NCBI GenBank assembly: GCA_965153355.1 | Contig: OZ231127.1 | Location: 58,838,001-58,902,000, forward strand | Reading direction: 5' to 3' | DNA: 64,000 nt | DNA from: Flaccisagitta enflata | Lineage: Eukaryota; Chaetognatha; Sagittoidea; Aphragmophora | Part shown: piece by piece, positions 35,346-47,000 of the stretch | Position numbering within the stretch: position 1 is the stretch's first letter | How the letters are laid out: the number at the start of each line of letters is the position of its first letter | Notes under the pieces: model-generated | The model's database searches: none | What the model saw: only the letters and a program-made list of their open reading frames with translations | What the model was told of the DNA's origin: nothing | Translations under genes and position numbers: made by a program

Positions 35346-35964
35346 GAGATATTCCGTGGCGTTCTACTAGAGCGTATTAAACCGAGGACAATCGTCTGAA
35401 AAGTGCAGAGAGATATTCGTGGCGTTTCTACTAAAACGTATTAAACCGCCAAAAATCGTTTCAAAAATGCAAAAAAATGGATTATTGTGACAAAAATTAT
35501 GAATTTATGTCACAAAAATGCTGGAAAAGGCCGTTTTGAAACGGGCGTTCTTATGCAGTTTCAAAACGATCTTATATTGTCGTTTCAAAACCACAAGTAT
35601 GTGCAACTTTTGAAACGAATATTGAGGCATAGTTGACGTATCAAAACTTTGCAATTCTAAAGTTTTAAAACCATGAGATTTTTGCGTTTCAAAACGCTTG
35701 AAAACAGCGCTAAAGTAACGGCCAGCATGGGAAAAAATCTATTCATCTTTGTAATCTTATCACCTTTTTTACCGTTTTGAAAACGCAAAAAATTGAAGTA
35801 TTGAAACTAAGAAAAAATGCGTTTAAAAATTGAAATATGGTTATATGCTAGCTGACTTTACCCAAACTGAAATAAATGGAAGAGGGCCCCGTTAGCCCTC
35901 ACTGACTGGCTAATACGCACGCCACTCTTGGTTTTCCATAACACTGAAACTGAAAGACATCCTT

Positions 35965-36215
35965 TTGGGCAGCAGCTCCAAAGGGGTCGATGACCTATGC
36001 TTTCACACATATCGGGAATTTTCTCCTTCTTCTCCTCCTTCTTCACCTTTGTCCCCCCCCCCCCACCCAAATCACAGTCTTGAGGCCCAAATTCTAGCCT
36101 GAAGGCCCAAATCCTTGCCTGGAGGCCCAGATCCCCGCCTTGAAGCCCAAATCTTAGCCTCGAGGTCCCAATCCCACCCAAGAGACCCAGATCCCAACCT
36201 CAAAACTCTGAAAGA
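35965..36215. mobile_element. Minisatellite-core element, family B, right end lost
   Basis: GGGCAGCAGCTCCAAAGGGG, CGATGACCTATGCTTTCAC, then units like GAGGCCCAAATCCTTGCCT. Confidence 0.62.
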
Positions 36216-36769
36216 GGCTTAGTCTGTCTGTCCTCCATCGATTCATTCATTATACACAAGTCAAAAGTGCAAAAATGCACATACTTAAATTAAATTGCAG
36301 TTGTGATAATCTCTTTGTGTGTTTGTGCCAAAAGCTTATTTTACAGTTTTGAAACTGCAAAATTGAAGTTTTGAAACTGCAAAAAATGAAGTTTTGAAAC
36401 TGCAAAAAAATGTTTTGGAACTGCAAGAAATTGAAGCTAAGAAACGGCTATTTCATATTTCATAATTTCATTCCCCAGTTCCAAAATGGTAAAAACTAGC
36501 TGGCTTGAGGTGAGAAAAAAATGATATATTAGACATGTTCTCAAAAGCCCTTTTTATGCAGTTTTGATACCCCCAAAAAAGGCGTTCTAACACGGCAAGT
36601 ATGCCTGCGTTTTGAAACCCCATATTACTGCCACTAAAGGACATTGTTGTATGCATAAATAGTTTTTTGGTCGTTCTGAAACTGTTGCATACTAGAAGTT
36701 TTGAGACGTCGTTCCCCTATTTGGGACAAAAATGCAATAAGAACGCCGACGAAATACCTTGAGGGAGAA

Positions 36770-36955
36770 GGGGTTCATTTGGGACGACCCTATTGAAAAG
36801 GAGGGGCATACGGGGGGCAAAGGGGGAAGGGGTTCATTTGGGACGACCCTATTTAAAAGGAGGGGCATATGGGGGGCAAAGGGGGAGGGGGTTCATTAGG
36901 GACGACCCTATTGAAAAGGAGGGGGATACGGGGGGAAAAGGGTTCATTTGAGGCT
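36770..36955 (+). repeat. Tandem repeat GGGACGACCCTATTGAAAAG, second block
   Basis: Three units matching 35155-35345. The two blocks bracket 1.4 kb rich in GTTTTGAAACTGC, so they may be the ends of one element. Confidence 0.75.
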
Positions 36956-36992
36956 ACCCAGTCGAAAGGGGTAAGGGGATGAGGCGGGAAAC

Positions 36993-36997
<5 letters not shown>

Positions 36998-37056
<59 letters not shown>

Positions 37057-37083
37057 GAGAGACAGAGAGAGAGAGACAGAGAG

Positions 37084-37180
<97 letters not shown>

Positions 37181-37196
37181 GTGTATGTGTGTTTGT
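36998..37196 (+). repeat. GA array joined to GT array
   Basis: (GA)n with GACA interruptions to 37086, then (GT)n to about 37195. Confidence 0.93.
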
Positions 37197-37663
37197 GCGA
37201 CAAAAAAAAGATATGCTTGCGTTTTATTTTGGGAATTTCCAGATATTATCACTCGCGACAACGGCTGAACTTATTGATCTATGATTTTGAAAATCTTGTC
37301 AAATCAATTGATAAAAGCATTTAATTTTGAATTGAACTTTGGCATTAACTTTGGCATTAACTTTGGTATTAACTGTTAAAAGTCGACATACAGGAGATGG
37401 AAATGGGTTTAATTGGAGAAACAGAACAAGTTACTTTTGTACAAAGGCTTTCTGTTAAAACTAAGTCAAAAAAGTTAAGACGAAAAAAAAAGGAAAATCT
37501 TTTGAAAGTCTTCTTTTCTCCCTTCTCACAGGATATCTCGAAGAAGCCCAAAAGCAAAACGCGGCTAACAAATTAAATCTGCAAAGCAAAGGGAATTTAT
37601 TTTGGATTTCCCGAAAATATCCAAACACAAAACAACAAAACTAAGGTCCCCGCAAGGGATGGA

Positions 37664-37945
<282 letters not shown>

Positions 37946-38481
37946 AGGTGAGAGAGATTGCAGGAAGGAATGGACTGATGAACAGTAAAACAGTGGGGCG
38001 AAGAAAAAGTAAGAGGCAAGAAATTGGCAACAATGGATGATTAACATATGAGGTCAACGTAAGACTCTCATTTGCAGTTTTAGGATTGATATTATATTGC
38101 TGTGGCATATTTCAGAATACAGTCAATTTCTTATTTAGTTCCCTTTTGAATTGAATTTTCACTTATTGCACATAAAGAGAAATGAGGTGAACTCTTGCGT
38201 ATTTCAGAGGTAATTACATCGTTTTGTATGTTGCGTCACCTCCCGCAGATATGATTGATACGGATAAATAATTTTAAAAAATACTCCTGGTTATCTGCCT
38301 GATGAGGCAACCCCTGTGAAAGCCCAAAAGATACAAGGTGTAGACTAGACCGGTTACCGAGGTGCGTGGGTGCACCTTAAAGCAAATCATAAATCCGTAA
38401 CATTGTCATTCTGTCTGTCGTCCCACTTTTGATCTGCGTTACGACGCAATAGTGACTTCAAGACTTTTCCCGATCAAATTA

Positions 38482-38649
38482 CAGTGGGACCCCGCCTCAT
38501 CGGTCCCAGAAGGACTGAAGATTTTTCACCTTTATCTCAGGATAACCTTTAAGAGGTGAAATCACATTAAAAACTACCGTTTGGGCACTCAAAATGTTAA
38601 CTTGATGAGGAACCTTTAAAAGCGGGGCTGTTATTGCGGGGTTCCACTG
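38482..38649. mobile_element. 168-bp pogo/Tigger-like MITE with TA target duplication
   Basis: Ends CAGTGGGACCCCGC and GCGGGGTTCCACTG, flanked by TA on both sides (38480-38481 and 38650-38651). CAGTNGNACCCCGC ends and TA duplication fit Tc1/mariner-pogo elements. Confidence 0.8.
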
Positions 38650-38675
38650 TACTGGCATTGAATCAGCTCAAAGTT

Positions 38676-38760
38676 TTGCTTTTTTAAGTATCGTGCACGC
38701 GACTCTAAAACCCGCTATGTCCGTCTGTCGGTAACCCTTTGCTTTTTTCGGCGTTCATAC
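38676..38760 (+). mobile_element. GTCY-core element, left fragment
   Basis: GTGCACGCGACTCTAAAAC and CCGTCTGTCGGTAACC only. Confidence 0.45.
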
Positions 38761-38958
38761 CGTTTTTAGACGCGGACAACCCCTTTTCGTTTCGTGAAAT
38801 TTCTAAATGAAGAAGGCCTAGCCTGCTGCTTGTGTCGATCGCTCGGTTCGCGTTCGTCTGACCGTCCATCCGTCGGTCTGTAGCTAATTCTAAGCCAGCT
38901 TGCTGGCACTGTGTTGAAATGGAATTATGCGCACCAGAGGTGCGAACGTTATGGGCTC

Positions 38959-39144
38959 TTTTTAGTCGCGGACACGCGACTCTACAGTTTACACCTTGCT
39001 GTGTCGATCGGTAGGTCGATAGGTCGGTAGTTCGGTAAGTCGGTAGGTTGGTACGTCCCAAATGTTTTTGAATTTCAAGCGGTTTTTACATTACAGCCCC
39101 TGCCCAACTGTCCGCGATGGTCTTGCCGTGTATCCGGCCTTGTT
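38959..39144 (+). mobile_element. GTCY-core element, full copy
   Basis: TTTAGTCGCGGACACGCGAC hairpin, GGTCGGTAGTTCGGTAAGTC core, GTGTATCCGGCCTTGTTTT end. Confidence 0.73.
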
Positions 39145-39338
39145 TTAAGGAAAGGCAGCCTCAAAAACGAATTTGAGAGCTAAGTAACAGCCTACAACCC
39201 ACGACCAACGACCGAGAAACGAAAAAAGAAAAAAGAAATTTAGTGAAATTCTGATTCATTAATTCTATTGCTTTTTCGTTTTTTATTGGGTGTAATCCAC
39301 TCATTTCCATATTCATGTGGAAAAAATAACCTTTAAGA

Positions 39339-39468
<130 letters not shown>

Positions 39469-39636
39469 ACAAGGATAGATAGACAGACAGTTAGCGACAC
39501 ACAGACAGAGACCGTGACAGAGTGAGACAAAGATAGAGAAGACAACAAATGGATAGAACAGACAGACAAAACGAGAGGATAGACATAATACGCAAAAGGA
39601 TGTTTTAGTTCTTGTTATGACTAAGCTGGTACACGG

Positions 39637-39843
39637 TTTTTAGTCGCGTGCGCGCGACTCTACACCCCGCTATGTCGGTCCGTTGGTCGGTCGGTTGGTC
39701 GGTCGGTTGGTCCCCTTTTTACTTTTTTGGCGTTTTTGAGCTTTTTGAGCATACGGCTCCTGCCCAGACGCCCTGATGACCTTCTCCAGTACTGCTCCTG
39801 CCCACCCGCACGCGACTAGGGTAGCCGTGTATCCGGCCTTGTT
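39637..39843 (+). mobile_element. GTCY-core element, full copy
   Basis: TTTAGTCGCGTGCGCGCGAC hairpin, GGTCGGTCGGTTGGTCGG core, CACCCGCACGCGACTAGGG and GTGTATCCGGCCTTGTTT. Confidence 0.75.
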
Positions 39844-39900
39844 TGAGACAGTCTTAACCCTTTTTTCACACCGTTAGAGTTCTAATCCTCGTTTCCATAA

Positions 39901-39943
39901 ACTCTCTCTCTCTTTCACTCTCTATTTCTCTCTCTTTCTCTCC

Positions 39944-40011
<68 letters not shown>

Positions 40012-40015
40012 CTCG
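39901..40015 (+). repeat. CT microsatellite
   Basis: (CT)n with a few TTT/CA breaks in its first half. Confidence 0.92.
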
Positions 40016-40559
40016 TCTTTTTTCCTGTAGAGCTGCCTACATGCCGAGAGAAAGAGGATCTATAAGCTGACAAACGAACGCCAAATCATCTGTCAAGAAA
40101 TAAGCCTGTCGAGGTCAGATTTAACAAGTTGGATAAGCCATGACGTCGTTTTTTCGACCCACATTTCCCCCCTTTTTTCTTGCAGCCGCGTTTGCAGTCC
40201 ATTCTTTTTTTACCGAGAACACGTAGACGTTGTTCAGCCGTTGCTAGGGAGTGTAACTGTGTGTGACAGCACTGTGATGCTCCTTAGCAACCTCCAAATG
40301 AGCGATATTCTTACAGAACATATTGTGGGAAAGTTGTTGCAAATTTTATTTTAAACAATGTGCCCTCAAAAAATTTCTTAAAATATTGATACTGTAGCGT
40401 GAATACATGGAAAATCTACAAAAAAACAAAAAAATGCATGTATCCCATTAGATAACATGGAAAATTGATGAAAACTAAGAAAAATGTAAAATTACCATTG
40501 AATAACATGGCAAATTGACAAGAAATTGAAAAAAAATGCAAAATTCCCATTGATTATCA

Positions 40560-40775
40560 TGGAAAATTACTACTAAGGCCTCAAATATGCCCTCTCAGGA
40601 CATATGGAAATTCACGCCTGTGTCCAATAGGACATCGGCCCTTTGGGGGCCCCAAATTGGGGCCGCTTCCCTGCTCTCACTCCACTTCTTCAGCAAATCA
40701 CTCCAAGCAGGGCATCGGGTACCGGTGACCATGTGCGATCCTTGGATGACTTTCTTCCTTTCCTACTGGTGGGAA
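40560..40775. mobile_element. Minisatellite-core element, family A, right-end remnant
   Basis: GTCCAATAGGACATCGGCCC, AGGGCATCGGGTACCGGTGA, then GTGCGATCCTTGGATGACTT followed by a pyrimidine run. It matches the sequence before decarboxylase exon 7. Confidence 0.6.
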
Positions 40776-41574
40776 TTTGATTCTTCCCGCTGGTGAGAAT
40801 TTGTTTAAAAAAAGGTTCTCAACAGTGGGATGATTGTTTCATCCCACTGGTGAGAATCTGTATTTGAACAAATTCTCACCAGGTCGATTTTCCCACTGGT
40901 GATACCCACATTAAACAATCACATTAAAAAATCATATTATTATGTGATTTGTTTTTCTTTTCCATCCTTTGGAATCTTAAACGGACAGCAACCTAACACA
41001 GACAATTTGGGACGTTCCGGGGACGTGTTCTGTTCTTCCTCCATGCACAGTGCCGGTCTCAATGCCGGGATGCGAACCCACGCCAATATTTCACAATGCA
41101 ATAACTACAAAAGCGCCAATGCAAAATTTGCAACCAATAATACTGGTCCTGCGTAGTCTGACGATATATATGAGTGCAGGCAACCTTTTAATCACAAAAA
41201 TCATGAGTAAGTTGTAATCATTTCCACTGAAGCACGACGTCGTGCATCAGTGGAATGAAGAATAACTAATGCTATTTGAAATTTGAGCTTCAGTGGAATT
41301 GGAAATAACTGAATTTGTCATATTAGGCTAATGTCACAATCTCTTTTCGACGCGAGAACCCGACTCACCACCACGTTAACAGTGTTACTGCAATGTCTAT
41401 TGCATTGTGACAAGTTTTTACAGTTGGATGACCTTCCTAACTACCTGGATTACCTTGCAAAATCATTTTTTGTGACTACCCCAACCCCTAGGGGGCCTAA
41501 AAATTTGGTCAAATTGGCCACATTGGCATGTCCGGATTTTGTCCGGACAAGCAAATAATAAGCAAAACCTATAA
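40776..41574. other. Retroelement 5' flank, content unresolved
   Basis: Contains inverted CCCACTGGTGAGAATCTG motifs at 40790-40905, a short palindrome TGTCCGGATTTTGTCCGGAC near 41530, and no sequence that I can match to the region 3' of pol. The 5' LTR, if any, should be here. Confidence 0.45.
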
Positions 41575-41799
41575 AAAAATAGATTATCTGATCATTTCTC
41601 AGCTTTTGAAGATATCAAAAGACCAGCAACAATAGCAACAATAAACGCAGATTTTGACGACAATGGTCAAAATGATGATGATGACTTAGAAAGCAATCAC
41701 AGTCAAAATTGGACAGATTACAAGAGAAATAAAAAAGGCAAGTCTGGCAGCGCACCGGCAGACTTGGACAAGCATGCCAATCAGCATGCCGCATCCTCA

Positions 41800-44025
41800 A
41801 TGCCTAGAGCAAGTTATCATCAGCAAGGCGGCAGCAGAGTAGAAGAATCAGCTCGTCCTCTGCATCATAACGAAGACATGTACGACCGTCGGCAGCAAAA
41901 GAAGAATCAGTCTCCACAAAACCGCCAGACAGAAGATCAAGATCAAAACAGGCGCAAATCACCATACAACAAGAAACAGCAAAAAGTTGAAGATCTGAGA
42001 CATCAGCTAAATGAGGCGGAGAAAGCGGCAAACGATGAGGAAGAAGAGGACGAAAGAGATACCAAAAGGAAGAAGAGCAGAGATGGAGGATGTGATGACC
42101 GCCGTGATCATCAAAGAAGAGATGATTATCATGATGATGATGGCGGAGGTGGATATGGATATGGTGGAGGCGCAGGAAGATTATTCAGCCACGGGAGATA
42201 CGAAAGGAACGACAGACCGGCAAGGGGCGGAGACAGAGGCAGGAGGCCTTATAAAGGAAGAAGTCAACGATATGGCAACAGAAGATGCGAGGATGAAAAA
42301 TGTCTGGAATGCACATTGCCAAAGAGTGCAGAGTCAGAGGAAGAGTACGAAACGTCTAATCAGCTTGAAATGGCAAAAAATCAAATTCAATCCCTCACCT
42401 CCCAAATCGAAGAAATGGCGCAAGAAATGGCGAATATGAAATTGCAAATGACAGACGCCAAATCCTCCATGAAGGCGAATGAAGACGCCAACGCCAGTGG
42501 AGAAGATCGTCGAAGCAAAGATGAAGATCGCGACGATTCAAGCGCCAAGAAGAAATCCGCCGGAAGCAACGGCAAAGGCGCCGGGTCCAAAGAAGAGGGC
42601 CGTGAGAAGAAAAACGAGGCGGGCGCATCGGGAGGAGGAGGAGGAGGAGACGACGACGACGAACCGTCCGACGATGGAGGGAGTGGCAACCATTTTCCAA
42701 TCGGTCCACCAGCACCAGCAAGAGCACTGGGGGATGAAAAGGTAAAAGTATTTCCATCAATGGACGAGCCAGACTATACAATTTTTGAACTCAAACACTC
42801 GACTAACGGACTAGTTTGTGGGGGCACCATGGACCAGACACATTACAAACACGTACTAAAACTAGCTGAGTCCATTAAATTGGACGGGTGTCCTAAAGGT
42901 CAAGATGAATTTCTACATTTCAAGAAGCAAATAAATAAATTCATGGACATTGTTGGATCATCAATCACAGCTGATGTGACACTTTATACGTTAGTCTCGG
43001 TCTTCATGCTCTGCACGCAAAAATTCCATCATACTTTGAAGAGACTAGCGGAAAGGAAGAGCTATTACGTGTCATTCCGCCACTTCATTAAATGTTTCAT
43101 TAGTGAAATGTGGCCGAATGCACGTGATCGCGCCATGTTTCTGGCAAACTCAATCAAACAAGGCAACAATAAGTTGGAAACTTATTATGAAGATTTCGTT
43201 GCAGTGTTTGAGGAGTTTGGAAGTGACATGTCGGATCATATTTCAAGATTCATTGACGGTATGACCGATTACAGGTTGAGGGAAAAAGTCAGGTGTAATG
43301 ACTACGGACCAGAGAAGAGTTTAAAGCAAGTTCGTGATTATGCTGTCAAGACATGGCAAGCAATGGAAGCTGAAGAACACTGCAGAAGGCAATCAAGATT
43401 CAATTTTTCACCAGGTTACCAACGTGGGGGGCGGACGAACCGATATCAACGTGGAAGAGGATTCGCACGTGGAAGGAGCGGAGCCGGAAGAGGAGCAAGA
43501 GGCGGCCGAACATGGAGCAATCGGCAAAACTCCATCGCAGCGTTCGGCGCGAGCCAATCAAGAGGCAGAGGCGGCGGACGAGGCGGTGGAGGCCGCGGAA
43601 GAGGAGGAAGAGGCGGATCGCGTCCATCTTCGCGCCAAAACGGTCGACCTTCCTTCCGGCCCTCGAGAAGCGCGAGTCGAGGCCCGCAGAATCGCAACAA
43701 CAGCGCGGGAAGACAGCGGAGCGCGAGCGCGGGCAGGAATCGTTCGTCGACGCCAAAGAGGATCAATGCAGTAGATTCTGATGAAAAACGAGAAGAAGCA
43801 ATAAAAGCAGTGCAACGTTTACGTCTTAAATCCTGTTTCGCTTGCGGAGGCGATCATAAATATGAGTCATACTTCAGATTTTGCATGCCCATGTGTCCCT
43901 TCTGTGGTAAAACATTTGATAAAAATCAGAAGAGACATTTTGCCATTTTATGCAATAAACTTCCAAAAACCCGAAAAGAAATTTTAGAAAAAATATGGGC
44001 AGCAAAAGAAGGTCTCGAAGAATGA
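41800..44025 (+). CDS. gag: Gag polyprotein of Ty3/gypsy-type element
   Basis: Structural protein that would form the particle and bind element RNA. The first ATG in frame is 41800. The frame stays open back to 41575 with acidic/basic coding-like sequence, so a spliced 5' exon or non-AUG start is possible (acceptor-like TTTCTCAG ends at 41602). In order: charged low-complexity N-terminus; coiled-coil-like stretch near 42360-42480; capsid-like helical domain about 42800-43370 with FIKCFISEMWPNARDR and FLANSIKQGNNKLETYY, typical of gypsy Gag; an RGG/RGR-rich RNA-binding region 43425-43740; and two cysteine clusters at the C-terminus. The last cluster, CPFCGKTFDKNQKRHFAILC, is C-x2-C-x10-H-x4-C, longer than a normal zinc knuckle. 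It ends at TGA 44023, in the same frame as pol. Confidence 0.85.
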   Translation: MPRASYHQQGGSRVEESARPLHHNEDMYDRRQQKKNQSPQNRQTEDQDQNRRKSPYNKKQQKVEDLRHQLNEAEKAANDEEEEDERDTKRKKSRDGGCDDRRDHQRRDDYHDDDGGGGYGYGGGAGRLFSHGRYERNDRPARGGDRGRRPYKGRSQRYGNRRCEDEKCLECTLPKSAESEEEYETSNQLEMAKNQIQSLTSQIEEMAQEMANMKLQMTDAKSSMKANEDANASGEDRRSKDEDRDDSSAKKKSAGSNGKGAGSKEEGREKKNEAGASGGGGGGDDDDEPSDDGGSGNHFPIGPPAPARALGDEKVKVFPSMDEPDYTIFELKHSTNGLVCGGTMDQTHYKHVLKLAESIKLDGCPKGQDEFLHFKKQINKFMDIVGSSITADVTLYTLVSVFMLCTQKFHHTLKRLAERKSYYVSFRHFIKCFISEMWPNARDRAMFLANSIKQGNNKLETYYEDFVAVFEEFGSDMSDHISRFIDGMTDYRLREKVRCNDYGPEKSLKQVRDYAVKTWQAMEAEEHCRRQSRFNFSPGYQRGGRTNRYQRGRGFARGRSGAGRGARGGRTWSNRQNSIAAFGASQSRGRGGGRGGGGRGRGGRGGSRPSSRQNGRPSFRPSRSASRGPQNRNNSAGRQRSASAGRNRSSTPKRINAVDSDEKREEAIKAVQRLRLKSCFACGGDHKYESYFRFCMPMCPFCGKTFDKNQKRHFAILCNKLPKTRKEILEKIWAAKEGLEE
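44023..44025 (+). promoter_or_regulatory. Single in-frame UGA between gag and pol (candidate readthrough site)
   Basis: Gag ends GAA GAA TGA and the same frame continues CAA ATC AAA GCC without another stop for 1,702 codons. C directly after UGA is a known leaky context. I saw no convincing downstream hairpin. A point mutation in a once continuous frame is the alternative, but the position exactly between zinc cluster and protease favours a programmed site. Confidence 0.6.
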
Positions 44026-47000
44026 CAAATCAAAGCCCACTGCGCGGAGACTAAAAATAAAGTTTTATTGGATAATTTAGATCTGAGAAACAAAGATATC
44101 TATGATGAAGAAATCAAAGAAAACTCAAGACTAAATAGTGAAGAAGAAACAAAATCAATAAACACAGATCCCATAGATATAAAGACCAATTGTGGGATCT
44201 TAGATAATGAAGAATCTATAAATGCGTCAGGAAGAAAACGCGGAAAGTATTGGGTTTCCGCGTACGTGGGCGAATCTAAAAACATTGTTTCATTTTTTTG
44301 TGATTCTGCCGCTGATTTATCGATTTGTGGTGAAGATGTGGCTAAATTAGGAGTAAGAAAACCACTAATGAACCCAATTTCCATCCGTTCATTTGACAAC
44401 TTTTCTAAACAAACAATAACTGAAACTGTAACTCTAAAATTACATTTTGGTAATCTTGTTGTTAGCCTAAGATTTTATGTTTGCACCACCACTCATCCCA
44501 TCATAGGTATTGATCTGTGGCGCAACAGTACTTTAAATCTTTCATTAAATACTTTGTCAGAGAAATTTTTAATCGGAAAGTTTTCCTTTACCACAAAACC
44601 ATCCGAAGAAGAATCAGTGGAGGAGCTAGTCAGAAGAAAAACAGAATACAAAAGACAGAAGAAATCGACAGTCATGACAAAAGAAAAGAATTGGGCTAGA
44701 CTCGATCAAGATTGCACCATTGCCAAAAATAGCATAGCCAATGTAATACTTGAGACAGACAGACCCCTCAACCCAAAGCTAGAGTACGTTTTCATTAGCA
44801 TGTTCGATGACAACGAAGAAAATGATAAATTATCAGTCCCGTGCGTTTATATAAACAACAACACTGGTAAGTTTGTCATACCGATAGAAAACAAAACAAC
44901 ACAAAACCAACGATTGAAGAAAACAACAGCGTTGGGGGAAGTAAAGAGATGCGGTGATTGTTTGGGAGATAACACTGTATTAGCCTTTACAAATGAAGAT
45001 ATTGAAGAGGCTATGAAAGAAATTGACGAAGAAAACAAAGGAACAAAACAAAAAGAAGAAACCAAAGGTAAAAACAAATGCAAAACAAAAACTATTAACA
45101 GTGTAGAACAATCACCAAACAAACAGACCGACAGCACGTCCGCTAAGACAAGTCAAAAATCAATTTTGAAACATGCAGACGGAAAGAACGGACGTCCCCC
45201 TGACAAGACAGTACATTTTGAGCAAACACAAAATGTTGAGGGGGAGAGGAAACAAGATATATGCATGGAGAATCAAAAACAAAACTACAACAAAACAGAA
45301 TCAAAACAAACGAAACAAAAAATCGAAAACAATCCGAAACACGAAAACACGACAAACAAAACAGACCAAGACCAGACAATCCCTTCTAAAGAAAATAATG
45401 ATCCAGTCAAATTTTCAACGATGGTAGGCTTGAATAAAGTGTCGAATGAAACATTAATTAAATGTTTAAAAGACGGAATAGAAGTAGATCTAAAAATGGA
45501 CGTGAAAGAGGCTGATATAGGCGTGAACGAAGATCCAGTAAACATTGAAGAAGAAATAAAAAGGAGTGAATCATGCCCATATTGGCCCGACAAAGAAGCT
45601 TACCTGGCAATATTTGACTTGTCATCGGTAGAAGAAGAATACTTAGAAGAAACGAAGACTTTGTTGTGGAATTTCAGGAAATGTTTCTTCAACGAAGATA
45701 AACCTGAAATGTTTAGAAAAGGGGTTGAAATGACGCCGATCGAAATCAAAATGAAGAAAGGGGAAGAGCCTACAATGAGGCATCCGCCCCGTAGGATGAA
45801 TGATGAAAAACTAGCGCATCTGAAACAACACTTAAAAACTATGTTGGACAGAAACATCATAGAAGAGATAAAGGATGGGATAGAAGATGTCTATCTGAAC
45901 CCCATAGTTATGGTAATAGAATCAAGATTTTATGCAAAAGAGAAGAAACGTATCATCAAAAGTCGCTTTTGCCTCGATTTGAAACATTTAAATGAGCACT
46001 TATCAACTGTACAGTACCCCTTACCATATACGGATGAATACATTAAAAATTTGTCACAACCAGAATTTGATACTTTTACAAATTTGGATCTTACTAGTTT
46101 TTTTTATCAAATGAATGTCACAACAAGAAGTGCAAGGAAATATCTAGCATTCAAATGTTTAAACAGAGTTTTCTACATAAAAAAACTGGCAATGGGGTTG
46201 GCATCAGCCCCCGCCCTAGCCCAAAATCTTGTAGAAAAGATATTTAAAAGGGCAGAAAATACATTTTGTTTCGTAGATGACATCACATGCCGAAGTAAAG
46301 GGCAGGCTCAACACATAAGGGTGGATTTACCATTGTGCCTGGCCCTATGTAGTAAATACAACCTTTTGATATCTCCAAAGAAAGTAGATCTCATGAAAAG
46401 CTCAGTGCGAGTCTTGGGCTTTCAATTATCCCAAAGTGCAAAAGCTATAGCGGACGAAAAGAAACAAAAGATCGCGGATATGAGTTTCCCAATCACGAAA
46501 AAAGAGGCCCTTTCAAAGGCGGCTTTTTTCGCATATTTTGTGGATCAGGCACCCAGACTGTCTGAATTAATGTCATCACTAAGAAGACTAGCGCACCCAA
46601 AAGTGCGTTTCAAACCGACGGACGAAGACAAGAAACAATTCGAAGAACTCAAAGCTTACCTTTTGGATGACAGGGTAGGAGTGATCCGCACTGCATCAAC
46701 CGACCCCTCGGTTGTCACGATTTTATTCACTGACTCATCATGTCACAGCATTGGGTGTGTTGCTTGTCAACTCTTGCCACCGCTTCCAAATTCAGGCCTG
46801 GATCAAGAAAAGAAATATCTCACGATTGTGGCTTGTTGGTCAAGAAAAATAGACTCAAGCTGGTCGACTTATCCCGTGTGGCTGCTTGAATTGTGTGCGT
46901 TAGAAGAAAGTATGCACAAACTCAGGTGGCTGGTCTCAGGAAGGAAAGTGTATATATGTACAGACAGCTCCACAGTGAGAGCCTGGTCATCTCTCGAACT

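Noticed and set aside
40899-41156. 85-codon ORF in the retroelement 5' flank
   Set aside because: No membrane span, domain or donor site to join it to gag. Kept only as part of the unresolved flank.
41331-41558. 75-codon ORF upstream of gag
   Set aside because: Different frame from gag, short, no homology I recognise; probably chance.
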